From: Candidatus Obscuribacterales bacterium
GTDB lineage: Bacteria; Cyanobacteriota; Vampirovibrionia; Obscuribacterales; Obscuribacteraceae
Assembly (NCBI GenBank): GCA_021732025.1
Contig: JAKFVU010000028.1
Location: forward strand, 1 to 64,000
DNA: 64,000 nt
Direction: 5' to 3'
The notes under the pieces were generated by a model. The model saw only the letters and a list, made by a program, of their open reading frames with translations, searched no databases and was not told the DNA's origin. How positions within the stretch are numbered: position 1 is the stretch's first letter; each line of letters opens with the position of its first letter. Below are positions 18,111-27,073 of this stretch, one piece after another. The translations under genes were made by a program, and so were the position numbers.

Positions 18111-18176
18111 ACTGGGAAGAATACGCAAGGCCCAACGACAAAGGGCCATTTGACTCAAGCCAGTGGGAGAAATACG
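18111..18176. repeat. Pair of 15-bp direct repeats upstream of the secreted protein gene
   Basis: ACTGGGAAGAATACG (18111-18125) and AGTGGGAGAAATACG (18162-18176) agree at 12 of 15 positions and start 51 bp apart, close to five helical turns. Between them GGCCC (18129-18133) and GGGCC (18143-18147) form inverted arms. They lie 84-149 bases upstream of the secreted protein start (18027) and 46 bp or more from the regulator stop. This spacing suits a regulator binding the same face of the DNA. Confidence 0.4.
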
Positions 18177-18221
18177 ATAAAAAGAAAGATTAAATCGCTA
18201 ATTAATTACAGACTAGCCTGA

Positions 18222-18953
18222 CTAATCCCAGACTAGGCGATAACCCACACCGCGAACGGTAAGGATGTGCTTGGGTTGGCTCGGGTTAGCCTCTAATTTT
18301 TCTCGCAAGTATCTTATGTGGACGTCAACAGTGCGGCTTTCACCGAGAAAATCAGAGCCCCAGACTTGGGCAAAGAGCTGATCACGCGAAAATACACGGT
18401 TTGGCTGTCTGGCCATGGCAAACAACAGCTCAAACTCTTTAAAAGTAAGCTCTATTGGCTTATCACCGACAAGCACAGTGCGGCTATCAGTATCGATGAA
18501 AAGGTCACCTAGACGAATGCCTTTGGTTACTTCTTGTACCTGAGGCGCTTCGCGCAGATGTGCCTTGACCCGGGCAACTAATTCACGCAAGCGCACCGGC
18601 TTGGCAATATAGTCATTAGCGCCAAGCTCTAAGCCAACCACTGTGTCAATTTCAGAAGTACGGGCAGTCAACATTAAAATGGGAGTGCGCTTATCGAAAG
18701 CCCTTACCCGCCGACACACTTCGTAGCCATCGAGCCCAGGCATCATTAGATCAAGAATGACCAAATCGGGCTTTTCATGCTCAAACAGCTGAATGGCTTT
18801 AATACCATCATGGGCTAGTAACGTAGCAAAACCTTCCTGATTCAGAACATACTGAATACTGGTGGCGATATCTACTTCATCATCAACTATAAGTAGTTTC
18901 TTCAAGGGACAATTCTTCGATGGGGGCAACAGGGAAATTGTTGGAGCCTTCAT
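18222..18953 (-). CDS. OmpR/PhoB-family response regulator
   Basis: The 243-residue protein has a complete receiver domain (about 17-132) with the acidic pair Asp24-Asp25, phosphoacceptor Asp68 in VILDLMMPG, Thr96 and Lys118 (AKPV). A winged-helix DNA-binding domain follows at about 145-240, with LTFKEFELLF, the RTVDVHIRYLREKLE recognition helix and the VRGVGYRL wing. The sequence is close in style to RpaB/RppA-type regulators of cyanobacteria and to PhoP. No kinase gene is adjacent. The ATG at 18953 lacks a good ribosome-binding site, and a TTG at codon 17 (just before KKLLIVDDE) is an alternative. It is divergent from the SpoIID gene. Confidence 0.92.
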   Translation of the reverse strand: MKAPTISLLPPSKNCPLKKLLIVDDEVDIATSIQYVLNQEGFATLLAHDGIKAIQLFEHEKPDLVILDLMMPGLDGYEVCRRVRAFDKRTPILMLTARTSEIDTVVGLELGANDYIAKPVRLRELVARVKAHLREAPQVQEVTKGIRLGDLFIDTDSRTVLVGDKPIELTFKEFELLFAMARQPNRVFSRDQLFAQVWGSDFLGESRTVDVHIRYLREKLEANPSQPKHILTVRGVGYRLVWD

Positions 18954-18956
18954 AGT

Positions 18957-18984
18957 ATCATCGTCGTATTATCATCGGCGTATT
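18957..18984. repeat. 14-bp tandem direct repeat in the regulator/SpoIID gap
   Basis: ATCATCGTCGTATT (18957-18970) is followed at once by ATCATCGGCGTATT (18971-18984), 13 of 14 bases identical. Together they fill the 29-bp gap between the two divergent genes; the TTG start of the SpoIID gene lies at the end of the second copy. OmpR-family regulators bind direct repeats, so autoregulation is plausible. Confidence 0.55.
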
Positions 18985-20326
18985 GACTTCAGCGGTATCT
19001 CACTTGAAGCCCCAGAAATATAATCAACTTAACAACCATCTTTGCCACTCTGGGTGGAAAAAGCTTAGATGGGCTCTAGGTTTGGCGGCAATGGTCCTTG
19101 CCTGCAACGCTTCCACAACATTTAATTCGAGCGCAGATGCAAAGAGCACCAAGGCCGAATTAGGCCCGAGCTTTATGCCGTACCCGCCCATGGCTCATGC
19201 GGTGCGCATTGGCCTCAGCACTAAAAGTCATGCCATAAGAGTGGCCATCTGGCAGCCCGGAGCGGTTTTTGTCAACGGCGTACCAATTTTTGCCCTCGAG
19301 CCGCGCATGGTCTACACCATCACCCCCGGCAAAATTACTGAACTAGGAACAGGCCGCACCTGCTCGCTGCCTTATGATCAACGTTGCCACATATCGGCAC
19401 CTGATTACCGCGTATGGACAGTAAATAGATGGTGGCGGGGCTGTCTTGAAGTAATCAATATGCCTACCTATGTCACGGCCGTTAACTTGCTTGACTTAGA
19501 ACAATATCTGATGGGTGTGGTGCCCTCTGAAATGCCTTCTAGCTGGGCACAAGAGGCTCTCAAATGCCAAGCTGTCGCGGCTCGCAGCTATGCCTATGCC
19601 CACATGGGTAAAGGCTCTAAATGGAAGAGCGAAGGTTTTGATATGGTGCCTGATGTACGGGACCAAGCCTATAAAGGTTTGGCAGCTGAAGCAGACTCCA
19701 CTTGCCGGGCTGTTATGCAAACCCAGGGCTTGATTTTAAAGAATGCCGACAAGGTAAAACCCGGTTTCTATCGAGCTTGGGTAGGCGATGACATGGAAAA
19801 CCTAAATATCAAAAAAGGTGTTGTTTCACAGAGCTATCTTGAAAAAATTACGGGCATCAAAGGAATTGTCGGCGTCACTGTAAAACGCTGGGATGCAGTT
19901 GGCAACGCAACCCACATTCAGGTGATGGGTGTAAAAAACAGTAGAGAAGTTGACGGCATTTTGCTCGCTCGCATGCTCAATTTTGCTACAGCCGGAATTC
20001 TTGACGTACACGATGAAGGCGCTAACTGGGTCTTCACCTATCGCGGGCCTGGTAACGGTGCTCGTGGCCTCAGTCAGCATGGTGCCAATATGTTTGCCAA
20101 ACGCGGCTGGACTTTCGACCGCATCTTACAACAGTATTATCAAGACGTAGACGGCAAGCTACAACTAGGCTTCATAGACAATGTGGGCTACCAAATGTAT
20201 GCCGCACCAAGGCCAAACGTGGTCAAGAAAGCCAACCCTAAAATTGAATATTCAAAAGGGTTGATCGAACAAGACAAACACGAAGACAAAAAAGCCGAAG
20301 AAAAAGCTAGCTCAGAGAGCCGCTAG
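18983..20326 (+). CDS. SpoIID/LytB domain protein, secreted
   Basis: The 447-residue protein has an N-terminal hydrophobic segment (about 28-45) preceded by an unusually long polar leader. The TTG start is therefore uncertain. The SpoIID domain covers about 160-400. It contains LEQYLMGVVPSEMPSSW with the catalytic-type Glu, the KCQAVAARSYAYAHM helix, and the late RGLSQHGANMFAKRGW and ILQQYYQ motifs. SpoIID enzymes are lytic transglycosylases acting on denuded glycan strands; LytB-like forms occur in non-sporulating bacteria, including cyanobacteria. The usual Ser/Gly/His-rich SSSGGxT region is replaced by YRAWVGDDMENL, which is unusual. The C-terminus is Lys/Glu-rich. Confidence 0.85.
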   Translation: MTSAVSHLKPQKYNQLNNHLCHSGWKKLRWALGLAAMVLACNASTTFNSSADAKSTKAELGPSFMPYPPMAHAVRIGLSTKSHAIRVAIWQPGAVFVNGVPIFALEPRMVYTITPGKITELGTGRTCSLPYDQRCHISAPDYRVWTVNRWWRGCLEVINMPTYVTAVNLLDLEQYLMGVVPSEMPSSWAQEALKCQAVAARSYAYAHMGKGSKWKSEGFDMVPDVRDQAYKGLAAEADSTCRAVMQTQGLILKNADKVKPGFYRAWVGDDMENLNIKKGVVSQSYLEKITGIKGIVGVTVKRWDAVGNATHIQVMGVKNSREVDGILLARMLNFATAGILDVHDEGANWVFTYRGPGNGARGLSQHGANMFAKRGWTFDRILQQYYQDVDGKLQLGFIDNVGYQMYAAPRPNVVKKANPKIEYSKGLIEQDKHEDKKAEEKASSESR

Positions 20327-20345
20327 AAAATTTGCTTAGTCAGTT

Positions 20346-21269
20346 CTAGTTAGATAGTTTCTTTAGGCGCAACCGTAGATTTTCTACAGTAGCTGTTGAA
20401 GGACCATAATGCTTTTCGTAAATCGACAGTGCTCGCCGATAAACTAATTCAGCTCGCTCGAGAAGCTCGTTACAGCCAGTTAGGCGAACAGCCCCAGATA
20501 ACACATCGGCTAAGCGCGATAGAGCGCTAGCAAGCGACAGACCGCAGCCACCATGAATAGTATCAAGTACTTGCACCTGTCTCTCTAATACAGCAATCTG
20601 CTCCATATAGAGTTCAAGTTTGCCGTAGACAACCGAAAGACTTGAAAGCACCACTCCCACTTCAGGGCTGTCGGCGCCAGTAACGTTAGCTTGAATCTCA
20701 AGCAACTCTTCAAAAACGGCTCTGGCTGCTGCATAAACACCAGTGCGTTGGTAGAAATTACCGAGGCGGCTCAGTGCCTCTAGAGTAGTCTGATCTTGAC
20801 CACCTTTCGATTTTTCTTGACTACGCAGCAAATTTAGATAGAGTTTCTCGGCTTCGCCTGGACGAGCTGTGCGCTCAAAAACCATAGCCAACTTATCGAT
20901 TGTGCTAGCCAATGACTCGAAATAAGAATCGTCGTGAACGCTGTTGATTCGCAAGGCGTATATGCGCTTGAGGTATGGCTCAGCTTCAACAAACTTGGCT
21001 CGGTTCATGTAGAAGTTTGAAAGCTCTTCTAAGTGACCTATTATGGCCGGATTATCCATGCCCATCGCGGTCTCTGAGACATTGAGAGCCATGCGATAAA
21101 GTTGTTCGGCGTCGTCAAAGCGTCCTTGAGTGAGATACTCCATAGCCATTTTGAAATAGTCGACGGCTTGCCGCAGTTCAACTTGTACAGCGCCAGATCC
21201 GCTAACACCCGGTGAAGCCATTGAAGACGGAGTGGCAATGTCTTCAGTGATACCTTTGAAATCGATCAT
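20346..21269 (-). CDS. Tetratricopeptide repeat protein
   Basis: The ATG at 21269, with AAAAG upstream, gives 307 residues; an upstream TTG would add only 12. Residues 35-290 are TPR/kinesin-light-chain-like repeats, seen as recurring A-x-x-L/Y-x-x-A-L patterns and LYRRALSIYEKHYGP near the end. There is no signal peptide, so the protein is probably a cytoplasmic scaffold. It follows the lipoprotein-like gene on the same strand after 196 bp, so it may have its own promoter. A perfect 6-bp inverted repeat (CTAGAA/TTCTAG, 20323-20349) lies at its convergent junction with the SpoIID gene. Confidence 0.75.
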   Translation of the reverse strand: MIDFKGITEDIATPSSMASPGVSGSGAVQVELRQAVDYFKMAMEYLTQGRFDDAEQLYRMALNVSETAMGMDNPAIIGHLEELSNFYMNRAKFVEAEPYLKRIYALRINSVHDDSYFESLASTIDKLAMVFERTARPGEAEKLYLNLLRSQEKSKGGQDQTTLEALSRLGNFYQRTGVYAAARAVFEELLEIQANVTGADSPEVGVVLSSLSVVYGKLELYMEQIAVLERQVQVLDTIHGGCGLSLASALSRLADVLSGAVRLTGCNELLERAELVYRRALSIYEKHYGPSTATVENLRLRLKKLSN

Positions 21270-21465
21270 GAAACTTTTAATGACTCTAGATTTGAACAGG
21301 TACAAAACGCTTAGAAAAAAATACTTAGAGCAGCATGGTATTAGGGTTTCAGCGCATTGACAAGGGAGCCAGTAGATATCTTTTCTATTAAACGCCGATA
21401 AAGAGCCACCAGCCTGACAATAGTCATTTTAATAAAACAAAATAAGATCGCTCTTAGCTCCAAAT

Positions 21466-22131
21466 CTATTTAGTCTTGGCTGCTTTCCATAGACGACCGC
21501 CCACGGTATCAATGCCATCGACCGTTTGCTTGAGCGTACCTATGGCCATCAATATTTGGGCATTGTCAGGAGAATCAACATTGCACAAGGCTTTAAGAGA
21601 AACCAATTGAGCGTCAAAGTTTTTCAGGGCATCACTCAAAACATCTAAGTCAACCTTAGCCTTTGTGTTGTTTGTAATTTCACTATCCTTACTAAAGTTC
21701 ACTAGCAAAGTGTGCACAGCAGCTGAAAGCGAATCGAGGGAACTCAATGACAGTTTAAGAAAGGAGGCCCGGGGTTTGAGGAAAGCACCGAGTCTGGTGC
21801 TATCAGCCATCATGCTCGGTAGACCGCAAGCCATGCAAGACACCCAAGGGTCAGCAATAAAGGCATCATTATTAATTAGGCTATTTGCTATAACTTGCCG
21901 GCGACCGGCCTCGCGATCGATATCATGCAAAGCACCTTCTATCCGTCGTAAATTTTCGTGCAAGTCGCGAATATCGCTTTTGAAATCACTCTCTGGCAAA
22001 ACAGAAGAAGCAGGAGCAGCCGTACTTGTATCAGCTGGAGCTTTCGCAGTCGCCACTTGAGCCTCACAGCCTAAAGCCCCGATAACAAGACTTGCAACAA
22101 TCAAACTGGAGGGCATCAAAAATTTCTTCAT
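21466..22131 (-). CDS. Secreted helical protein, possible lipoprotein
   Basis: This 221-residue protein has a signal sequence (basic MKKF, then a hydrophobic core) ending in a lipobox-like IGALGC, so Cys22 may be lipidated; ALGC is not a perfect lipobox. The mature part is helical and contains a DPWVSCMACG segment with two close Cys. AAGGAAG precedes the ATG. It lies 31 bp after the DUF3160 gene, in the same direction, and is probably in its operon. No known family was recognised. Confidence 0.65.
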   Translation of the reverse strand: MKKFLMPSSLIVASLVIGALGCEAQVATAKAPADTSTAAPASSVLPESDFKSDIRDLHENLRRIEGALHDIDREAGRRQVIANSLINNDAFIADPWVSCMACGLPSMMADSTRLGAFLKPRASFLKLSLSSLDSLSAAVHTLLVNFSKDSEITNNTKAKVDLDVLSDALKNFDAQLVSLKALCNVDSPDNAQILMAIGTLKQTVDGIDTVGGRLWKAAKTK

Positions 22132-22162
22132 TACTTGCTTCCTTTCTTCTATAGTTTTTCTG

Positions 22163-24577
22163 CTAGTTTTTTGACGGTGCAGTTGGTTTCACAATTGCCG
22201 GCGTCGGCGCTTTGACAGCGGGCTGAGCTGGTGTCGACCCCGGTGTAGATACTGGTGTCTTCAATGGTGTCACCGCTTTCTCGTCAGGTTTATTATCAGA
22301 GAGTATATCGACCTTGGACACCCAACCAGGTGGCCGCAAGAAACCAAAGCCTTGTTTGCGGTCCCAATGCTGCTGTTTGAAAGGTCCGCCGGTTGCTTCA
22401 TAATAACTGTAGGTAGTACCACGACTGATATAGGGCCCTTGATCAGTACTAAAGATGGCGTAAACATGGCCGCTGTCACCAGGACCAATGCTCGCCCCAC
22501 CACCGCCAGCACCGGGCACATAAATACAAGCAGATTCTGCTGAGCAAATTGCTGAAAGAATTTGATCAATGTTAGCTAATAGCTTGAAGTCAGTCACCGT
22601 TATTGGTTGCACGGCAAGCTCTTGATCAGCAATCTTTTTCAGACGGTCAAGCAGCCGCACAAAGTCGGTATCACGAGAGCGCATGTCTTCAGGAAAGCAT
22701 TTCAACCTGGTTAGGTCGGCCGCCATTACCTGAGTAAACCAACTTAATTTGGCAAAAAGCTCCGGCATGGGCTCGAGATAATGAAAATTAGCGGCCCTTT
22801 TCACACTCTGCTTTGGCGCAAACATTCTCTGGGCATCGTTCATTTCATTGCGTGAAACAGTAGTGCTAGATTTACTTTCCCCTTCAGCTTTGACTGGCTC
22901 GACTGAAGCGGTAGAGATACTAGAGGAGGATGGCCCACTGAGAACCGGTCGATCAAAAGCTGTGAATGAATCAACAAATGCTGCTGAGGCACTGAGTAAA
23001 TGTTGGATTGACCAATTCTCAGACATGAGGCAAGTCTGCGCATTCTTCTTCATCGGACGAAAATATTCAGTAATGATTGCCCAGCGTTTCTCGGCCACAC
23101 AAACGGCATTGGCAGGATCTGCTTCTATCCGGCGCCTACCAGCTACTCTCGTAAGCTCAGGAACCGTGTTGAGCAAGTTGGGATCAAGCCTGTCTGACAA
23201 AGCATTTAAAATATTGCTGGCAACAGGTGAACCCCACGAGTAAAGCAAATATAAAGAAAGCGGGTCGGTAAACCCTTCATCTGATTCTTCTTTGAAATTA
23301 GTTGTTTGCCACTTCATCCACTCTAGCTCATAGCTATTTATGGGTGGCAAGAAGCGCATAACCATTAAGTTCTCATTGGCACCACGGTTCTTGTCCATTT
23401 CAAAAATTGAAGCGGCATCAAGCCCTTGCGGTCTTTGTTTCTTTATTGATAATAAGAGACGTGCACGAGACAGTGGTTGAGCCAGTGTCTGCAAAAGGTC
23501 TTTGAACTCTAAGTTTCCGGCCTGAAACATACTTTTGATTTCGCGCGGATAAACAGTCTGCTCGCGGGTGATTACACTGGGGGCCAGAGCGACACTAACA
23601 TCATAAATATGTTGCCAGCTAGCCATGAGCGAATGCGAACGATCACCGGCGACAGGAGCAGTACGACTACTCTTGCCTAGTTCGATAGCGCGATATAAAA
23701 GTAAGGCCCGACGAAAATTATTGCCACCGCCGGTTTGCGAATCATTGGTAACGTCAGAGAGAGTGAGATACATGTATGACAGCCAGGCTGCCGATCGATA
23801 ATAGTTAGAACTGCGCTCAGTACTGGTATAAAATCCGATTGGGTTGATAGAGCTGTAGTCTTGTTCGCGATTGAAAATAACAGAGCGAGCACGCTTACCT
23901 TTGGCAATTAAGGCTAATTCTGTCTGGGCTAGATCAGAGGCACCACCCATATCGGGCTGCACAATTTTAGGGTCTAGTAATTTCTGCGCCACAATAATAA
24001 AAGCCAAGTTGCGCTGAATGTCATCTTTTACTTCGTCAATTTCACAAGCTCTGTAGTCTTTGACACAAGAATCTACTAGAGCCATCAACAACGAGTTCAA
24101 TTCAGAATACAAAGTCTGATCGATCACTTTCAAGGTCAAAGTATTGGCAATAACAAAATAAGCATGAACGAACGGATCGATAGTAATGAAATTACTGCGG
24201 TTAGTTTCGCGATTGTCTTTATAAAGCGCAGACGAGCTGCCACTGAAACCAGGATTGCTTTGAAGAACGACAAAATGATTGAAGCCAAGAATTTTGGTAC
24301 TTCTTGGCCCAAGGCCAGAGAGCTTCATCCCCTCTAAAGATACCGGCTGCGGTGCGGCAAAAGGCAGATTCATCTGCGGGAAAACATCTTTGAGTGTTGG
24401 CGGTCCAAGCGATCGTGCCGGTGCCTCATCAGTTAACCTAATTTCAGTAGGTCGCTTAAACTTTTGTGGTGCGCCAATATCGTTAAATACCTGCGCCGAT
24501 GCGCTTTGATTCAGACTCGAAACAATCAGCAGAGAAAGGCTGAGTGAATGCTTAATGCTAAAGACCGGACTACTCAT
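22163..24577 (-). CDS. DUF3160 family secreted protein
   Basis: The 804-residue product begins with a signal peptide (ending SASAQV) and contains the landmarks of DUF3160 proteins. These are an early VLQSNPGF and DPFVHAYFVIANTL, a middle LMVMRFLPP, and the C-terminal GHVYAIFSTDQGPYISRG region followed by a TYSYYE motif. Members are extracellular or periplasmic proteins of unknown function from diverse bacteria and archaea. The ATG at 24577 lies 12 bp after the stop of the acylase gene. The Pro/Thr/Lys-rich tail (last 40 residues) is low complexity. The family name is given from motif memory and should be confirmed by profile search. Confidence 0.75.
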   Translation of the reverse strand: MSSPVFSIKHSLSLSLLIVSSLNQSASAQVFNDIGAPQKFKRPTEIRLTDEAPARSLGPPTLKDVFPQMNLPFAAPQPVSLEGMKLSGLGPRSTKILGFNHFVVLQSNPGFSGSSSALYKDNRETNRSNFITIDPFVHAYFVIANTLTLKVIDQTLYSELNSLLMALVDSCVKDYRACEIDEVKDDIQRNLAFIIVAQKLLDPKIVQPDMGGASDLAQTELALIAKGKRARSVIFNREQDYSSINPIGFYTSTERSSNYYRSAAWLSYMYLTLSDVTNDSQTGGGNNFRRALLLYRAIELGKSSRTAPVAGDRSHSLMASWQHIYDVSVALAPSVITREQTVYPREIKSMFQAGNLEFKDLLQTLAQPLSRARLLLSIKKQRPQGLDAASIFEMDKNRGANENLMVMRFLPPINSYELEWMKWQTTNFKEESDEGFTDPLSLYLLYSWGSPVASNILNALSDRLDPNLLNTVPELTRVAGRRRIEADPANAVCVAEKRWAIITEYFRPMKKNAQTCLMSENWSIQHLLSASAAFVDSFTAFDRPVLSGPSSSSISTASVEPVKAEGESKSSTTVSRNEMNDAQRMFAPKQSVKRAANFHYLEPMPELFAKLSWFTQVMAADLTRLKCFPEDMRSRDTDFVRLLDRLKKIADQELAVQPITVTDFKLLANIDQILSAICSAESACIYVPGAGGGGASIGPGDSGHVYAIFSTDQGPYISRGTTYSYYEATGGPFKQQHWDRKQGFGFLRPPGWVSKVDILSDNKPDEKAVTPLKTPVSTPGSTPAQPAVKAPTPAIVKPTAPSKN

Positions 24578-24589
24578 CAAATTTGCTCA

Positions 24590-27013
24590 TTAGCGATCAG
24601 TGAAAAGCAGCCTATGCTGTGAAATCTTCTCTTCTAAGGCGGGAGAGAAAGCAATCGGAAGTGGCTTCAGGGTGAGCCAGGAGCGCAGTTGATCAGAATG
24701 TGCACTCGAAAGGAAATTACCACTTTGACCGAGGGTGAGAGTTTGATAGAACTTCTCGCTGTCAGAAAGGTCGATAAGAATTCTCATTGTCGGTCCACTG
24801 CGACAAACAAACTGTTCACCACCACGCCTTAGCGAGGGCTCCATACTCGACACCGTATCTTGATCGCCTCCAACCGGCACAGGCGGCCCATTAAGCACAC
24901 CAAGAATAGGCAAAAGAGCCGGTGCCCCACGCAATAATTCATTTTCAAAAACGACTTTATGCAAATCGCCCCATTTCCATGAACTTGGCTCATCACTCTT
25001 AGTCTGTAGCCGCACATCTTTAACAGCCTGACCAAACGAAGTGATAATGAAGCCTTTAAAAGTACGCTCTTCCACTGGTAGCCACTCAGCGTTCTTCTCA
25101 AGCAAGATGCGCTCAACGACCTGAGACCAACCAGGATAACGATCTAAATATTCGTTTGTAAGGGCAGAACCTAAGCGAGGCTCAAGTAATCGTCTCACCA
25201 CTGTGCGGATGAAACTTTCATACAGAGCAGCACCACTGCTATTCTCAGCTAAGACTCCATCCCATTTGGCTACAGCATCTAGAGCGCTCAATTGAATAGC
25301 ATCAATAGAGTCAGTTTTGCCGATGGCCTCTGCCAGAGTACGCTTAACCAAAGGTGAAAGGGGTGCAAATTGATCACCTTGTAATAGAGCCATTTCAGGC
25401 AGCCCCGGCTTCTGGGCATTCTTCTTGTAGGCAGCTAAAACATTGAGAACTCGTTGAGCGCGGTAGACATTTAAATTGAGCGGTATCTCAGAGCGACTCT
25501 GGCGGAAATTAGCTACATAATATCCTTCGGCCGGGTCGAAGGCATGCTCCATGTCTTTAAAAGGAATTGTGCCGACCCAATCGCCCGTACCAAGCCAACC
25601 AGGATTAAGCAAGCAAGATTCAAATTTGCTTGACTTACCAACTGTTGAGCGCTCTGGTACAGAACCGGCCTGTTGATAGCCAATGTGACCATTTTTATCG
25701 GCGAACAAAAAAGTGAAGGGAGAGCCAGCATAGTGCTCAAGACCGCTCTGGAACTGAGACCAATCATTAGAATGATTGAGGCGATAAATAGCATCAATAC
25801 AGCTGGTGGTCTTCTCCGGTTGGCTCAATCCCACCCACGAAAGTGCCACAGCATTTTGATCATTCTTAACTAAAACTGGACCATGCCTAGTTTCTAGAAC
25901 CTTATGCAGCAAGTTTGAAGTGAGTACGAGTGAACTAGAAAAGCGCACCGGAATCTCTTCTATGATTTCTTTGGCATTAGCCCAGCCAGTAGGGGTTTTA
26001 TACTTGCCTGGAAATTGCGGTGAAAACTGCTCGAGGAACAAATCTTGAACGTCGACTTTGAGTGAAGTCAAACCAAAGGCAATGCGATCATTGCGGCCAT
26101 TGATGACCCCCGGCACACCGGGCATGGCTGCACCAGCCAAATGCAGCGACGGACTTTTAAGAGAGACCAAGTACCAATCGCTCGGTTGGGTAAAGGCAAA
26201 GTGTCTATCGAGGGCGAGGTAAGCACCTTTGCTCTCGGTCAAGCTAGAAGAAACTACCCAACCGTTAGAGCCCCAACCAGGGGTGGGTGAGAGGGCATTA
26301 GCAAGTGACAGCGTCGAACCTGGTGAAAGAGGAGCCGATCCCGGCAAAGCTTCACTCACCGCCGGTGGTGCATCAAAAATACGGTCGAACATGCGTGAGG
26401 CAATTTTATTGCCGGCCTTATCTATAATTCGCTGGCGAAGATCATCAAGCCGCCAAGTCTCATTGAGGCAGTACTGATTGTATTTGAGAATTGCTAGAGA
26501 ATTCTGTGCAGTCCAAGCCTTGGGTTTATAACCAAGCAAAAGAAACTCAACAGCTAATCTATCTTTTGAAGAATTGATATAGGCATTGACGCCTTGGCTG
26601 TAGGCATCTAGTGACGCAGAAACATCTTTAGAAAGGCCCTTCAGCTCGGCTGCTGCCGCCCGGTTAACACCAATGGTGCGCACTAACTTGTCGTGGGGTA
26701 AAGACTGTGAACCAAAAACCTCAGATAGTTCACCAGCGGCCGTGCGTCTCATCATATCCATCTGGAAGAGACGATCTTGAGCAGTGATGTAGCCCTGTAT
26801 GCGATAGAGATCAAGCTCTGAAGCCGCTTCAATATATGGAACGGCTCTCTCGTCAAACTTGACAGAGGCTCCGCGACCTAGCTCAGGGAAGCTAACGATA
26901 CCGTCTAAAACAGGCAGACTGCGCTGTGCGACGAAATATCCTCCGCCCGAAAGCAAAATAGCAACAACAATTAAAACTAAAAATGCTCTCAGCAATGGTG
27001 ACGCGCCCGACAT
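24590..27013 (-). CDS. Penicillin acylase family N-terminal-nucleophile hydrolase
   Basis: The 807-residue protein has an N-terminal membrane segment (about 8-30) and the two-chain layout of penicillin acylases. An alpha part carries AQDRLFQMDMMRR and the GELSEVFG region. A linker follows, then GWGSNGWVV, where Ser249 would become the N-terminal nucleophile of the beta chain after self-cleavage. Beta-chain features include ALDRHFAF and PGVPGVINGRN. The family hydrolyses amide bonds of beta-lactams, acyl-homoserine lactones and other N-acyl compounds. The location is periplasmic. It lies between the hybrid kinase (60 bp) and DUF3160 (12 bp) genes in one direction. The substrate is unknown. Confidence 0.88.
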   Translation of the reverse strand: MSGASPLLRAFLVLIVVAILLSGGGYFVAQRSLPVLDGIVSFPELGRGASVKFDERAVPYIEAASELDLYRIQGYITAQDRLFQMDMMRRTAAGELSEVFGSQSLPHDKLVRTIGVNRAAAAELKGLSKDVSASLDAYSQGVNAYINSSKDRLAVEFLLLGYKPKAWTAQNSLAILKYNQYCLNETWRLDDLRQRIIDKAGNKIASRMFDRIFDAPPAVSEALPGSAPLSPGSTLSLANALSPTPGWGSNGWVVSSSLTESKGAYLALDRHFAFTQPSDWYLVSLKSPSLHLAGAAMPGVPGVINGRNDRIAFGLTSLKVDVQDLFLEQFSPQFPGKYKTPTGWANAKEIIEEIPVRFSSSLVLTSNLLHKVLETRHGPVLVKNDQNAVALSWVGLSQPEKTTSCIDAIYRLNHSNDWSQFQSGLEHYAGSPFTFLFADKNGHIGYQQAGSVPERSTVGKSSKFESCLLNPGWLGTGDWVGTIPFKDMEHAFDPAEGYYVANFRQSRSEIPLNLNVYRAQRVLNVLAAYKKNAQKPGLPEMALLQGDQFAPLSPLVKRTLAEAIGKTDSIDAIQLSALDAVAKWDGVLAENSSGAALYESFIRTVVRRLLEPRLGSALTNEYLDRYPGWSQVVERILLEKNAEWLPVEERTFKGFIITSFGQAVKDVRLQTKSDEPSSWKWGDLHKVVFENELLRGAPALLPILGVLNGPPVPVGGDQDTVSSMEPSLRRGGEQFVCRSGPTMRILIDLSDSEKFYQTLTLGQSGNFLSSAHSDQLRSWLTLKPLPIAFSPALEEKISQHRLLFTDR

Positions 27014-27073
27014 ATACAAAACAAAAGACCAACTAAGTATAAAGCCTTTGCATATAAAGGTAAGTGATAAGAA

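Noticed and set aside
20323-20349. CTAGAA/TTCTAG inverted repeat between SpoIID and TPR genes
   Set aside because: The arms are only 6 bp, A/T-rich, contain the two stop codons, and no T run follows.
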